DNA from: Calliopsis andreniformis | Taxonomy: Eukaryota; Arthropoda; Insecta; Hymenoptera; Andrenidae | Direction: 5' to 3' | DNA: 64,000 nucleotides | Assembly: GCF_051401765.1 (NCBI RefSeq) | Contig: NC_135073.1 | Location: forward strand, 4,154,001-4,218,000 | In this document: piece after piece, positions 1-12,519 of the stretch | How positions within the stretch are numbered: the stretch's first letter is position 1 | Layout: each line of letters opens with the position of its first letter | Program-made: the position numbers and the translations under genes | Notes under the pieces: generated by a model | What the model saw: the letters and a program-made list of their open reading frames with translations, nothing else | Told to the model about the DNA's origin: nothing | The model's database searches: none

Positions 1-800
1 GTGTAGAGAAGAAGAGAGGGATAGAATGCGCGATGGAGACCATAGGTTGTGTTCAGAATCGAATCACTGGTGTTTGGTTAAAATTGGGTTAAATTCCTAT
101 TGACTGGATAGAGTTTCGAAATTGAAGCATGAAATTTTGTATAATTGAAGTGTACGACTGAGTCGTTTTATTAAACGAGTATTCTACGATGCCATTTACT
201 TAGTTATGCAATGTATTTTTCGAAATTTGTTACAATCACTTGCATATACAATATTTGAAATTTAAACTGCTCTTTTTATCACCATTTATGTACGTACAGT
301 ATTTGGTTCGAAGAAAATGAATGCATAAGATGTGTCACTTGGTTAATCGACGCGAATGTCTTGGAATTTATTCACTGTAAGACAATGTAATACCTATTAT
401 GGTACACATTTGGTGCTTAACCTTTTTGATACTGAGGAGTAGTACATATTAGCGAATATATCTGTCGGTAGTCCTGATAATGTTAAGAAAATTTATTAGA
501 AAAGAGGTAGATATACATATACATTTCATATGTATGTACATATACATTTTATTATGTATTTCCTTCGCTATCGAAAAAATAAAAATAGTGATTTGTACAA
601 TATCCAATTTGAGACAATATCCAATATCGATATCTATCTCACCGAATAATGTACTTTTCTATATACAAACATTACTATCTATGGTCTATCGAGTTTCTGA
701 AATATTTAAATTAATTATTAAAATGAAAATTATCTATAATATTTTTTTAACAAAGTATATTTATAGCTAATGTTAATGGGGCTTTTTAAAAGTTGAAATA
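1..800. other. AT-rich non-coding DNA, no gene seen
   Basis: The stretch holds only short AT-biased open frames with low-complexity composition, such as runs of ATATACAT near 510-550. A single TTAACCTTTTTGATACTGAG at 419-438 resembles the end of a TTAA-inserting (piggyBac-type) miniature element, but I found no matching opposite end, so it is not called as one. Confidence 0.6.
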
Positions 801-804
801 TTTG

Positions 805-1412
805 TTAGACAAACTGTAACTCCCTCGAAACGTAATGACCCAGACGATGAAATAAATATTTCAATTCTTCGTTTCCATTCTTGTTCTGTTCCTCTTCAAT
901 TTCTCTTTCACTTTCATTATCATCTTCTATGTCTTCATCGACTATTTCATTTTCATCTTCTTCTTCCTTTTCCACAAAATTTCTTCTTTCTGCTTCTTCA
1001 CAGTTTTTCATAAATCCAGTGACTTCTTTCATCGAACATCTTTCTTCTGTGATAATGCCTATCTTATCTTGTATTTCCTGTTCATAGGAATTTGTTTGTT
1101 GTGGAATAATTTTTCCATGTATTTCTTATATTTTCAACAGAAACTTTTGCCCACGCACCACTTAATTTGTAAATACAATCTTTTATAGGGAATTTTTTGT
1201 GGAATTAGTTCACCCCGCCGATTTCGTCACTGCTTTTCTTAAAATTTTGTACCAATACATAACTTCCATTTTAGCAATTATGCCTTGATCTATAGGCTGG
1301 ATGACTGAAGTCGTATTTTGCGACAGGTATGTAATTTTAAAACGAGCAGTATTCATTATTTCAGCGAGAATTGTCCTCCACAATTATCCATCAGCAAAAT
1401 AACTTTGCCAAC
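805..1412 (-). pseudogene. decayed pogo/Tigger-type DDE transposase, C-terminal half
   Basis: Read on the minus strand, this is the catalytic core and tail of a pogo/Tigger transposase (Tc1/mariner superfamily), which cuts and pastes its own element at TA sites. Visible in order: VILLMDN, with the first-position aspartate codon at 1386-1388; then, after a frameshift and two stops, LSQNTTSVIQPIDQGIIAKM, with the typical NTTS..QP.DQG block and its aspartate at 1288-1290, about 32 residues from the first; then YKLSGAWAKVSVENIRNTWK in another frame; then an acidic Glu/Asp-rich tail ending at a stop at 805. The tail is an uninterrupted 75-codon frame (805-1032) that could be mistaken for a small acidic gene. 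The N-terminal DNA-binding region was not found beyond 1412, and a 20-bp palindrome lies just upstream. Frameshifts and stops make it non-functional. Family assignment is firm at superfamily level; Tigger versus another pogo-like branch is less certain. Confidence 0.85.
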
Positions 1413-1432
1413 AATGCAACCTACCTATCTAC

Positions 1433-1452
1433 CTGTACCTACGTAGGTACAG
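1433..1452. repeat. perfect 20-bp palindrome
   Basis: CTGTACCTACGTAGGTACAG is its own reverse complement. It sits inside a short CTAC/GTAC-rich tract (1420-1462) immediately upstream, in minus-strand sense, of the last recognisable transposase residues. It may be a local expansion of the TACCTA motif or mark the break that removed the transposase N-terminus. Confidence 0.8.
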
Positions 1453-2385
1453 TGTACCTACTTCAAAAATCAGTTATAACAATCAAAAATAAAAGGTTGC
1501 AATTTTATAAAAACTTAATTCTTCAATCTGAATAGAGAAATTTCCTTATTATGTGTACGATATGCATTCTTGGATTTAAAGTACTTCAACACATTTATTC
1601 TTCTTCCAAAGATAGGTATTATTTTCAAATAATTGAGAAGAAGAAGCTGACCGTAGTAGATAAAGTAAATATTGTGAAGACGGGAGACTAATTAACGTCA
1701 ACAATAGGATACCTGTTTTCCGCAATATTCAGTGCCTCATCCAACACTGTCCGATACATGATACTAGATTGATAATTCCTTATTTCATTGTTCAATATCT
1801 TCTCAGCTTTCCGTCATTCCTCGTGAAATCTCTCCTGGCCGAAATTCCCAAAGTTTCGTTTTTTCTCGCTTGAAGCACGGCGTCTTTTTAGATTAAAGAA
1901 CGCAAACTTTCAACATAAGTTTTCCTAACCGAGTGACGGTAGTTTCGCCGGCAGATAAGGCGCTCCTCATAACCGCACCAGGATTTCACGAGTTGAAACT
2001 TTTTCCCCGAGAGCAAATCCGTCGACGTCCACGGCCCTCGCGTTCCCTCCTCTCAAAGAACTCCAAGTTTCGGGCTTTCAGAACGGCCAGGTTTGATCGA
2101 ATGGATTATTCGACCGAGTTACTGGCTTGCTTTTGTGCTCGCTACGGTTGTACACGTTTCTGGATTATTGAGGGGACTTCGTGCGAATTGAAAACAATCA
2201 GAGTAGAAAGCTTCATAACTTTGATGAATTCTTCTACGACCTTTAAAGCCTTTTTTTAGAGTTCAACTGTGAAACAATGGAATATTTTATACGCGGGATA
2301 TTCTATAACTACAGAGGTGTACCTATCTATTTTCAGACACCTGTCAGAACTTATAGAATTTAATACGATCAGTGCGGGTTGTACA
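1453..2385. other. non-coding, GC-richer island at about 1800-2200
   Basis: 1453-1790 is AT-rich with no recognisable frame. About 1800-2200 is clearly richer in G+C and CpG (for example GTCGACGTCCACGGCC near 2022). It contains one 108-codon open frame (1933-2259) that resembles no known protein and has an arginine-rich, GC-driven composition. I treat the island as non-coding; regulatory function is only a possibility. Confidence 0.45.
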
Positions 2386-2392
2386 CAATGTG

Positions 2393-3103
2393 ACAAGTAT
2401 ACATTGAAGTATTCTAAGAAATCATAGGTGAGCTCGAATGGAACACAAAATATCCTATACGTTCACTTTGCCTCTATTTTGCAATAATAATGCCTTAAAG
2501 TTAATATGCTTATATGCTAAACTAATAATCAGAGGATTCTGTACTTTTATAGATTCATTAAGAAGCAGAAATAGAGCAAAAAATTCATAATACTGAAAGA
2601 ACTAGTGACTTATGTGGTTATGTTTGCTATAGTGACTGACTCGAATGTGTGTTAGCAATGCGTAAGGGAAGAAGATAATATGGCAATACTAAGCGCACGT
2701 GTGTAAGCGGCAACACGTGGTCGTTCTAAAAGATTGCATTGAATAAAGCAATAAATTGTAATTTGTTACAATATATTTCATTGTACCTTTTACAGTTCAA
2801 CTTTCAAAAAGCTTAAAAAGCCCGGGATCCATTTTCTATAAACATCTCGAATTTTCAAAGGTTTATAACAATTAGACCATAAGAGATACTACAAGATGTA
2901 TTAAGACTTTTTTACTGTATTTATGCTCCTCAATGAATTTGTATAATTACAGAATCCTCCGATTGTTAGTTTAGATTATAGATATATTAGCTTTGAAGCA
3001 TTATTATTGCAAAATGGAGGTAGATAGAACATCATGTCATAGGGCATTCTGTGTTCTATTTAAGTCCCCTATTGCTCTTTAAAATATTTTAATGTATACT
3101 TGT
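2393..3103. repeat. foldback repeat with about 200-bp inverted arms
   Basis: The left arm (about 2393-2593) and the reverse complement of the right arm (about 2898-3103) align along their length, at roughly 75-85% by eye. Shared blocks include ACAAGTATACATT at the outer ends, TTTTGCAATAATAATGC in the middle, and GAGGATTCTGTA then ATTCATT towards the inside. The spacer of about 300 bp has no coding frame. Long imperfect arms around a short spacer fit an old non-autonomous foldback/MITE-type element. No clear target-site duplication was found, so the superfamily is unknown. Confidence 0.75.
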
Positions 3104-3252
3104 TATACCCTAAATACGAAAGACAATCTTTTCCTCGATACGTGTATAAATCCCGTACTACATGCGTTAATGGGTTAAAAAATTTGAAATCTGTAGTATG
3201 TACGTTTTAGAAAACTACAGTGAACTTTTTATAGAATTGCGTTTTATATTAA

Positions 3253-3448
3253 CCCCTTAAGGCGCCGTCACAAATCAGTTGTGTGGTACACTATTTATTG
3301 AAAAGAGCAGCCTTTAATTCGCCTTTACTATAAACAAAGTACGCTAAAATTATACTTATGTTTAGTTCTGAATGGAAATTATGCAGAACATTTTTAGGGT
3401 ATAAAAAAATAATTCGAATTCGCTAAAATTCTCGTCGCTTTTAAGGTG
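3253..3448. mobile_element. piggyBac-type miniature element (MITE) with TTAA duplication
   Basis: The 196-bp unit is flanked by TTAA at 3249-3252 and 3449-3452, the target duplication of piggyBac elements. Its ends are imperfect inverted repeats: CCCCTTAAGGCGCCG on the left and, in reverse complement, CACCTTAAAAGCGACG on the right. This C-rich start followed by a GCGC-like block is usual for piggyBac-type ends in insects. There is no transposase inside, so it would need one supplied in trans. Confidence 0.7.
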
Positions 3449-3452
3449 TTAA

Positions 3453-6400
3453 CTGTAATTATATTTTCCTTATTGAAACTACAAAATACAAAGTATCAGT
3501 TTTCTGATTCAAATTCAAATATTTTAATAACAATGTTCGCTTGAATTGTTCTTTGTCTGAAAATTATTACATATTGCTCGCAGTATCACTCTCAAGTCTC
3601 TTAGTAACTGTTCCGTTTCAAGTCTCTATGTTTGTCTAAACCAGAAAAATAAAAAATAATCTTGTTCTATAGATGGATGATTATCGTCTTTACTAGAATA
3701 TAGAAAGAAAAATGTATTTCAACGAAAAGGCAGCGATATAAAAAGAAATAGATATCGATTTTATCGAGAAAGTTTCAATTCTCTTAGACGATAAAGAAAA
3801 GTTATTGCATATATTTATATTTTCCTGGTGCAAACGATAAAAAGACCTGTGTTTGTGTAAACCAAGACAAATCGGAATAAATGAGTTAATTAATTATTGG
3901 AAATTTGTGGCAACTATTTGAAAAAAAAACGAATTTAAAGTTTTGTGTAGTATCAATATATAATACACTAAATATTCATACATTTTGCAGCATGATAAGA
4001 ATTATTCATTCTTGGCCGAAAATTGTCAATTTTTAAACCACTGAAACTTATATCTTTATCATGTAACCACATAATTTTACTAATAGGTTTGAGATTTATG
4101 AGTACAGTTTCCTGACTGCATTTGGGATGAAACAAATTTATACATGAAAATCACTTTTATTGTATTTTAATACTTTGCTATATGTGTTATACTATATAGG
4201 TATGTCATGTCATAATAATAATAAAAAAATACTTTAGACCAATGGTAGCATGGATGTGAACACAAAGGGGTTAGTGTCTGTAATGTAATTTAATTGGGTT
4301 CACTGTTACAGTGATTGATTTTTAATGAAACTTTGTTGAGTTTTGCATAGTTCTCACTTTTAGGAATATTTGTTTTCAAGTATATTTTGAAACTCGCGAG
4401 TTTTCTGTGAATTTCATCCATTACTTTCACTTTCGATACAAGATGCTTCTGAATCCAATTCTCGCGTCTTTAAAAGCGGAGGCCAGGCATATTTACTGTG
4501 GGACTAACTTTTCGAAGTGACTGTGTAGCTATGGCAGCAGTTAGAAAAGTTTCTCTTCCACGAATAAATTCGAGAAGTTTTTCGCACCGTAGTTCTCAAG
4601 AATATTTTTTTCTTTTCTTTTGAGCACCTCTCTTGTGGGAATTTAGGGGCGCCACGTTGATCGAATGGATTATATGATTGTCTTTCTTCGTGAAAAAGAA
4701 CAGGAAGAAGAAAAAGAGGTTTGGTTTGGCGTTCAATTATTTATCGCAGAAGTCACTTGTAATGAAAGTCAATTTTGAACAAAGTAATAAAAATACGTAG
4801 AACTTAATTCAAATTCATATTTTACTCATTATGAGTGACTATAATTGAGAAAATATGTTCGAACTATGAGTCCGTAAGAATTGCTTTTGAATCATCGACA
4901 GAGTTAATGGATTGTTATTAATTATGAAGCTGTTAATAATGGGTGATATTTAAAGTGAGCAGTTAGCCAAACTTTATACTTTGCAAAACTTCGAACTCTG
5001 CTTCATTAACGAGCTTCACCCATTAAATACTTACGATCTATCTTATCTTCTTAACCTGAACTTAGTTGCGAATAAGGAATCATTCATTCTTATTGTTGAA
5101 GGTTTATGGTACGTAATCATCCACTTAGTAATTAATTCAAGTACAAAAGAGTAACAACAAAAAGGATACATCGGACATTTTTGTTCTATTTGATTGTAGA
5201 AAATGATGTTTCTTGTAAGCTTTCAGTGACAGGCTCCATAACTTTCATTGTACCAACATCTATTGTTCCATATATTGTCATCAAATACATGTATTGTACA
5301 GTGGTTTGGTATAGAAGAATTTTCTTAAATAAATCTTCAATAATTGTAAAATATATATGAACCATTTAACTTAGAAAACAAAATCTTTCTAATGACGTAA
5401 TTCTCATTTTTATCTGCACAGTGTTTTTGTAACTAAAAATGCTTCGTGTAAAAGATTAAGGAATGCATAGATTCAGCCACAGTTCTAAGTTATGTTATAA
5501 TAAGCAATGTACGTTTTTATGTGATATAATCTTACTGCGTGACATTAATTAAATTGATTTTAAAAAGTCGAATCAATGTGCATAGGTATATCTTATCATG
5601 TACTTGATATTAATTATATTATGTACGTACAATTTCTTATTTTTAGGAATTGGTCACTTTTTACATTTATATAAGTTTTCTCAGTATATTATCAGTTACA
5701 ATTTCTTCCTGTTTTGCAAATTATTATTCAATTTTGCACCTCAAGTGAACAATATTCTCAATTTTATTCTCGGGATTTTTCTTTTGACATTATTTCATGA
5801 ACGATACAAATATATAGAAAGCAAAATGATTTAGATTATATAATATTTTATAAAATTATCCTTACACCATCTGTAGGTGGGAAATATGTTTCTGCATTAT
5901 CACAAAGTATTTCTTTTCTTTTCACATATTTCTTCAATTTTTCTTTCATCATTACTGTACCTGTCGGTATTTTCTCTTCGGTCTGCAACATACACAGGAA
6001 GGAGCTATGTACCAGTATTACCGGAGGTAGAAAGTAATTGGAACCTGCTAAGGTTCAACTTTAAACTAAACACATTCCACAACAGAAAGCTTTTCCGTTG
6101 TATCAAGCATTAAGTGGGCATTAAGGCTCTATTAAATTACAGTCTGAGTACTCGATAAAGCTTTAATAACAGCCATTGTTGATAACTCGGAAGGGCGTTC
6201 TATCTACTTGAGGAAGAACAACTCGACCTCCCGCGAGGAAAATGTACTTAAAAAGTTTCGTTTGTTGAGTCGTTTGTTAAAAATGGATTAAACCACAGTC
6301 ACCTCCTATAGCGATGAATTCGTTCTCTCGTACAAACTCTTTTTATCCTACTTCTTATTATTTCAGTATCATTACAAAGCTGCAATATCATTATGAAAAG

Positions 6401-6999
6401 TACTTTTTCTTTTGATACGTATCACAATATCCGAATAAGAGTTTTTAGGAATAATATAGCTTCTGCCTTTCTTTTAATAAAATAATTGATTAGACCTCTT
6501 ATAATGTAGCTATGTAAATTTTGTTACAATGTTTGAATAGATGAAATTTTTATGGTTAGGTCATGTTTATAATAAAGTGTATGTACGTCTACATTTTTCA
6601 TTATTTATTGAAAATCCAGATAGTAATAATATATGTAGGTGTTATATCACGATGTGTTTTCAAAGTATTGAAATAAAAAATATAATAAAAACTAAACTAA
6701 CAGATGGTACTTACAGTTTCTACCAACTATTTTGTTCGTTAAAATATTGAAATAGATACTAAAGATACTAAAAATTGTAATATGTTCAATAAGATGCATT
6801 TAAAGTCCACAAATTAGGCACCTACATATGCTTACGTGAATTGAAGTATTAACATATAGTACCTACTTTAAAAAAAGAAACAATTCACACATAGATGAAG
6901 CAAAATATATTATTTAATGCAGTATGTGTCTCTCAACTTTTTAATATTTTTCACTCCTTTTTATACGGCTTACCGAAGTGACGTTAAGAAATTAGTGGC
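3453..6999. other. AT-rich non-coding DNA
   Basis: No recognisable coding frame, RNA gene or complete repeat was found. Short frames near 5598-5834, 5877-6113 and 6541-6750 are Phe/Leu/Ile/Tyr-rich, as expected of translated AT-rich DNA. A weak inverted pair (TAATGGGTGA near 4937 and TCACCCATTA near 5016) could be the end pair of a short degraded element. Confidence 0.6.
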
Positions 7000-7880
7000 G
7001 TTAATTACTATTCAGCCGTTCAGTCTGCATTCGTCCTTTTTCCTCGACGTAAGGTTTACTCTACTTCAAACTTGCACCTAAGTAGGATATTACAAACTAT
7101 AATAAGTATGGACATAAATGCAATGTATCCAGCATACGCTGCCGGTGGTTAGCTAAAGTTTTCAACTGAAACGTGCACTCGGTTAAGTGTTAAGACGATT
7201 AAGCTTACGGTTAAAGTTAAGAACATGTCGATGGGAAGCTCACGAAATAAGACGCGATACATCGGGACCCCGCTCGTAAGGAGCTAATGAATTCGCGTGC
7301 GGCACTCGAAGACAATGGTACAATTAACATCGAGTCTACGAACAAGGACGGAATCAAAATTGAACTGCCACTTGAACACGTGGGATCCTTAAGTGGACGT
7401 AGTTTAATGAGAAAGGAACTGGGGCGGGTATAAGCGCGATTCTTCTAGCGATGAAACGGGCGAGCAGAAAAACGTCTATTTAACCAATCCCATGAAAGTT
7501 TTCTAGTGCATCGCAGAAGGACACTTTATTATTCCAAAGGAGGGACCCTTTTCGAACAGTTGACTCCGTCAGCTTCTTTATCCCCTTTCACCGGCCTTCC
7601 CCCTCGTCGAATCCGGTTCCGGCTCGTCCTTGCTAACGAGATACATCGATTCGATTCGAGAATGAACTTTCTTCCGGGGAAGATTCGTCAGGGCATGATT
7701 AAAGCGGAGAATTACAGGGAGCACGCGATAAGAAAATTTAATTCTTCATTAAGCACCGCTGTTTCTTCCACGGACAGTTAATTACCGTTCGTTCGGAATA
7801 ATTGGGTTGCTCTGTCGGTGTAAGTTATAACGAGACGTATTCTATGGAGTCCAGTGTGATTCGACGAAGTTATAAAACCG
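7000..7880. other. GC-richer non-coding island, possible regulatory DNA
   Basis: The composition changes from AT-rich flanks to CpG-containing unique sequence. A canonical E-box CACGTG lies at 7377-7382. Homeodomain-type motifs (GTTAATTACC and AATAATTGG) lie near 7778-7806. Open frames are short and disagree between strands, and the 91-codon frame at 7506-7781 matches nothing known. Such islands in insect intergenic DNA are often conserved enhancers; that is inference here. Confidence 0.4.
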
Positions 7881-10389
7881 ATAGCTCGCAAAGAAAGCAT
7901 GCAATTATCAGCTGGAATAATTATAGTTACTCACTGGCTTTATAGAGCAATTTCAGTAGCGTTCATTTTCTTAGAGACGCTTTTAAGCAGCCCATTACGA
8001 AGGATTCTGGAATTTATTTGTTTAAAAATACAGTAAGGAGCATTATTGAATTAGTAACCACAGGTTTCATACGAACAATTATTTATTATCTTAATCGGTC
8101 AGAAATACAGAAGCTAAACGTAGTAAATATACTTTTAGCTTAGTAGCGTAAGTAGCTTTGATACTTACAAATTTTCAATAAAATTCAATATTCTTCATTA
8201 ACAATGAAACCTGGCGAATTGTACGAAGCGTACCAAGTGTATTAGTTTCGTTCAAATGTTACATTTCTGACTGTACATGGGAATAAATCACGGATTGAAA
8301 ATGTGGTATGAGTCGACATACAACTGCTGTGCTTCATACACTGATATTTTGTATTCGTTATTCGAAACTTCATATATTCTTTTCATTAAATAGAACTTAT
8401 GTTGAGTTACCACTTAATTGATTATGAAGCTAATTTCTGTTAAATGATTAGGAAATGCTATTAACAGAAATTTTCAACAGTTGATGTATACCTCTTTGAT
8501 TTCCAGTCTTTTAAATCTTTTCGTAAAACCTATGATTATGAATTTATTTATGCTTCCTACTGTATGCAATGGAAAATAAAGGAAGTATCTGAAATTTGGT
8601 AAAAATTAACTGTAGTTGTAAGCAAATATTGTATATAATATTGAGTATACTTATAAACCAACATTATAGTTACAAACTAATATTAGAGATCAAGAAAAGA
8701 TTAAAAAAATTACTGTATCCTTAAAATATACAAGTAAAGATAGTATAAATAAAAATAACAATATAAATTTCGTCCTACTAATAATAAAGACTGCTAGCAA
8801 CAGATTTAGAAAGGAACTCAATTGCAGTATTTTTTCTAATAATCCATACTAATTTCTATTGGTTAACTTTTTATTTGATTACACATACATAGGTACACAG
8901 AACAATTTTACCCTGTATTTAAAAAAAAAAACACAAATTGAGACCAGTCATGTTTTTTATAACATATTCTTAGTAAAATCCATAATTCTGAAATGTATGA
9001 AAATTTCAACAAAATTGTTAATAATCACTCTACAAGCACCCTTAATCGCTATAATGTAGTTTCATGAAAATTTGCAAGTTCTACGAACTATCGATACAAC
9101 GCATTCTAAAAATATTTTACCAACATCCTCGTCCATTAAAACTGATAAACAGTAGGTTTTGGACGATAAACAATGTTGTTATATTGAAGCTTACCAAGTG
9201 TCTCCATGTATCTTTATAGGATGTGGTTTCGAAACGATTTAGTCGATAAGACCAGAATATTGGTAACGGGCGATGCAGCAGGATATTTCTTCTAGGTCCA
9301 TTATCGGAGGACTTGTCTGCTCTCGTCTGATTGGGTACTCTTGTAAGCACAAAAAAATGGATACACATCTCTTGATATATATTCTCCATTCGATAGATCC
9401 AGTTACCCTTGCTATTCTTTTGAAGTACGTATCGGATTTCCAACAAATATTAATTTGGACATATTTTAGTGTGTTTTTCTTCGTTCCTAAACTATGGAGA
9501 ATGAATTTGTTCTTTATTTATTGAATATTTTAAACCATCTTTTAGTATCGTCTTATTATTATAATGAAAAATGTAGGTTACATTCAATAAACTATATGTT
9601 GGTATTTTTGAATTGTTATTAGAGCTTTTGAACATAATAAATCTAGTAATTGTGCTGTGTTAGTTTTAATAAAATTTAATCAGTTAAAAATTATATTTAG
9701 AAGAATAAAGTTGTGTTAGCGATAATGATTAAAGTAAGTTGTTTATCTTTTAAAATCTTACAAAGTTGCATTATTAACAAGTGGAAAAATATTTGCTGCA
9801 AAAAGAATCTTGTTCAATTTACAGCTGGAGAGTTTTTGGATATTTATGTAAATTACTACTTATTCCAGTTTTATTAATTGATCATTGAAATTATCTATTA
9901 TTTGGAGAAATATACTTTGCAAATTCAGTTTTTTCGTACATACATAAGGTCTGTAGTCCACTCGTAATAAAGATTCATAGTCCTGCATAGAAATAATTTA
10001 TTTCTTACTTCAATTTCAAATTAAAAATATGTATAATACTGATCTTAATATTTAGGTACACATTTTTCTCTATAAATTAACGTTTACACAATCTTATCTC
10101 TCTGATATAATTTTGTATGTGATATCTCATTCATAAGTTGTAGGTAACCTAAGTTGTGCTATATTTATTCTTATAACTTTCTACTATTTGATACGCTCTA
10201 AGTTTATAAAGAATGATAAACACGTTTTTTAGATCAATAAGATAGGTGAAAAAGATAGTAATTTCAACAAATGAAAGTGATAGTTATTTATAGGAAGAGA
10301 ATATTGTAATTTTCGATTTTTAAACAAATATGTGCGCGAGAGATTCTAAAATAAATGGGTAGAAAACAGAAGTTATGTAAAGGTTAGTC
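7881..10389. other. AT-rich non-coding DNA
   Basis: No gene recognised. An 11-bp perfect inverted pair, ATTTCTGTTAA and TTAACAGAAAT, near 8434-8473 could form a small hairpin. A moderately GC-richer patch at about 9117-9450 contains overlapping frames on both strands with no recognisable domain, so it is left uncalled. Confidence 0.55.
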
Positions 10390-10740
10390 CACTGTTTCTC
10401 TTTCCCAAGGAACCGGAAATGGCCAAGACGTTCGCTCGATCCTAATAAAGAACTCTCATTTGTCAATTTGCCGCAGCACGATTGGTCACAAATGGCATAA
10501 ACCCGGCTTGTTGACTGCGGCTTAACGCATCTCTGGTACGATTTACCGGATGGATTAACTCGAGAGCTTGTCGAGAAAGTTCTTAATGTCGTAATGAAAA
10601 CAGAGGGGTTGTTTCGAGCTGGCACAGATAGGCATGGCTGTGAAGGAAAGGCGGGACGGCAACTCAAAAACTCGACTTACGTTCGTCATTACCGTTTTCG
10701 TACTCTGCCGTCGTTCCTGCAATGTAATTAATTCTACAAT
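10390..10740. other. GC-richer non-coding island
   Basis: A sharply bounded island of CpG-containing unique sequence between AT-rich flanks. Its minus-strand frame (10320-10667) extends past both compositional edges and resembles no protein family, so it reads as chance. No splice-like boundaries support an exon. Conserved non-coding DNA is possible. Confidence 0.35.
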
Positions 10741-10758
10741 AAAAATCAGCATTATGAT

Positions 10759-10890
10759 GCATCTATATTATGTAACATAACACATTATATAGCAAAGTTA
10801 CAAAATTTGTTACAAAAAGAGAAAAAAGAATATTATATAACATTGTATTCAATAACATTTCTCGTATTATATAGCAAATTATACATTAAT
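10759..10890. repeat. degenerate relative of the adjacent miniature element
   Basis: ATCTATATTATGTAACATAACA at the left resembles the interior start of the neighbouring element (TCTATACTACGTAACAAAACA), and later blocks such as TATATAGCAAAGTTACAAAA echo its AT-rich interior. It looks like a second, more decayed or partial copy placed head to tail with 10895-11143, but similarity is limited and the composition is simple. Confidence 0.35.
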
Positions 10891-10894
10891 ATAA

Positions 10895-11143
10895 AGCTAG
10901 GTCTATACTACGTAACAAAACATGTTTCTATAACTTGTTACTGAAATACGTTTATACTATAACAACATAATACGCTAAATAACAAAATTATAAAATGTAT
11001 TACTTCTGTGTCGTTAATTAACACGAAAAATACTATATAATACGAAAAATGTTATATAACATGTTATGTTCTGTTTTTCTAATTAATTTTATAACACTGT
11101 TATACGTGCAATGGGTTACGTTATACTTAGTGTAGACCCAGCT
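10895..11143. mobile_element. 249-bp inverted-repeat miniature element with TAA flanks
   Basis: The left end AGCTAGGTCTATACTACGTA and the reverse complement of the right end, AGCTGGGTCTACACTAAGTA, match at most positions. The unit is bounded on both sides by TAA (10892-10894 and 11144-11146). The interior is AT-rich, contains many GTTA/TAAC words and encodes nothing. A 3-bp TWA duplication is the habit of PIF/Harbinger elements, so a Harbinger-type MITE is the best guess. A TA-inserting Tc1/mariner-type MITE with AAGCT ends is the alternative. Confidence 0.65.
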
Positions 11144-11146
11144 TAA

Positions 11147-12519
11147 CATTTTTATATAGTGAATTATTCTGTAACTTTATTTTGTAGTTTTACAAATACA
11201 ACATACTTCTACAACTTATTTGAAGATTATACATTTGACTCTCGTAACAAGTTTGTAAAAATTGGGCTACTTTTGATAAAAAAAAAATGGAATCAATTTA
11301 TCTGAAGTCGATCAATTAATTCATCAAGCCAAGGTATACACATGCATGTCTATATAAATATAGTCATAATTATTTGCTTGAGGGGATAACAGATTTACAC
11401 TTGGTTAAAATATGCGCTTTTAATAATGCTGCCAAACATTGAGAACATAATACTAGCATTAGCACTTTATGTAATCTTGTTGTGAAAATAAAGCAGGCCG
11501 TGAAAATATCCATCAGTATCAGTTTAAAAAGGATCCAGTGGTATGTATTTTTCAGTAGATTTTGAAAAAGATGACAGAGATCCATTGACAAAAATAATGG
11601 AAACATGTTTATCTACATATGCATGAAGTAACGTTTACTTTTAGTAATTATTTTGCATCTTCTAAACAGTTAATATAAAAGGATAACTAAATAACAGTTA
11701 TTGATTAGTACTTTCATAAAATCGAGGCATATGTTATTCGAGCATGCATAACATAGTTTTCATTTTTGAACAAAGAAGTTGTGCTTTTATCTTACTAGCA
11801 GTTATGAATGAAAAAGTAATGGTAGTAGAATATTAACGTTGCGTCCAGTACTTAAACTCAGTGAGCTACAATCTACGCTTTCGAAACTTGCGAACACTTA
11901 GCATGTTCATTTATTCTTCCAGAAGTTTGATGAAAGCTACTTTAAATGGCTTTATTCATATTTCTGCACAGCTGTTTCCTCGAACTATTATAATCTCATG
12001 ATTTAAAGTATGAATGTAGTATATAAAATTCATATAAAATCTAAATATTGCACAACATTTTAAACAGGCTTTTAAATCATGTATCTAGACACATAATGAA
12101 TAATCAGTGCTTATAAAGAAAGAATATTACGTACTCTCAGTTGTATAAAAATTAAAAGTTCTGCGATAAGAGATTCATGAGCAAAATGTAAATAATATAA
12201 TGTCATTTCGTTCAAATATGTAATAAAGTCTGAAAATAATGAAAGTAAGTCCGTTCTGAAAGTACAACTGGTTTTAGTTAATACTGGTTCTAGTTAATCT
12301 TGAGGCAAGTAAAAGTGCTTATAAATTCATGTTTTCTCGTTCGAAAAAATAATAGCACATTTGCTTCAATGCACACGACAGTTAATAACAAAGAATTGAT
12401 GAATATTCTCATCGAAAACCGAATGCCAACAGAAATTCCAACTTTTACCGATACCTCTGACCAATTGTTTAAAAGGATTGTCTCACCCTAACGGCATGAA
12501 ATTTTTACAATCTGGTCAA
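11147..12519. other. AT-rich non-coding DNA
   Basis: No gene or repeat could be supported. The 78-codon minus-strand frame at 11370-11606 is hydrophobic, but it has no start context, no family resemblance and no conserved motif. Confidence 0.55.

Noticed and set aside
805..1032. 75-codon acidic protein (minus strand) as an independent small gene
   Set aside because: It continues in the same direction from recognisable pogo/Tigger blocks and is the tail of that transposase.
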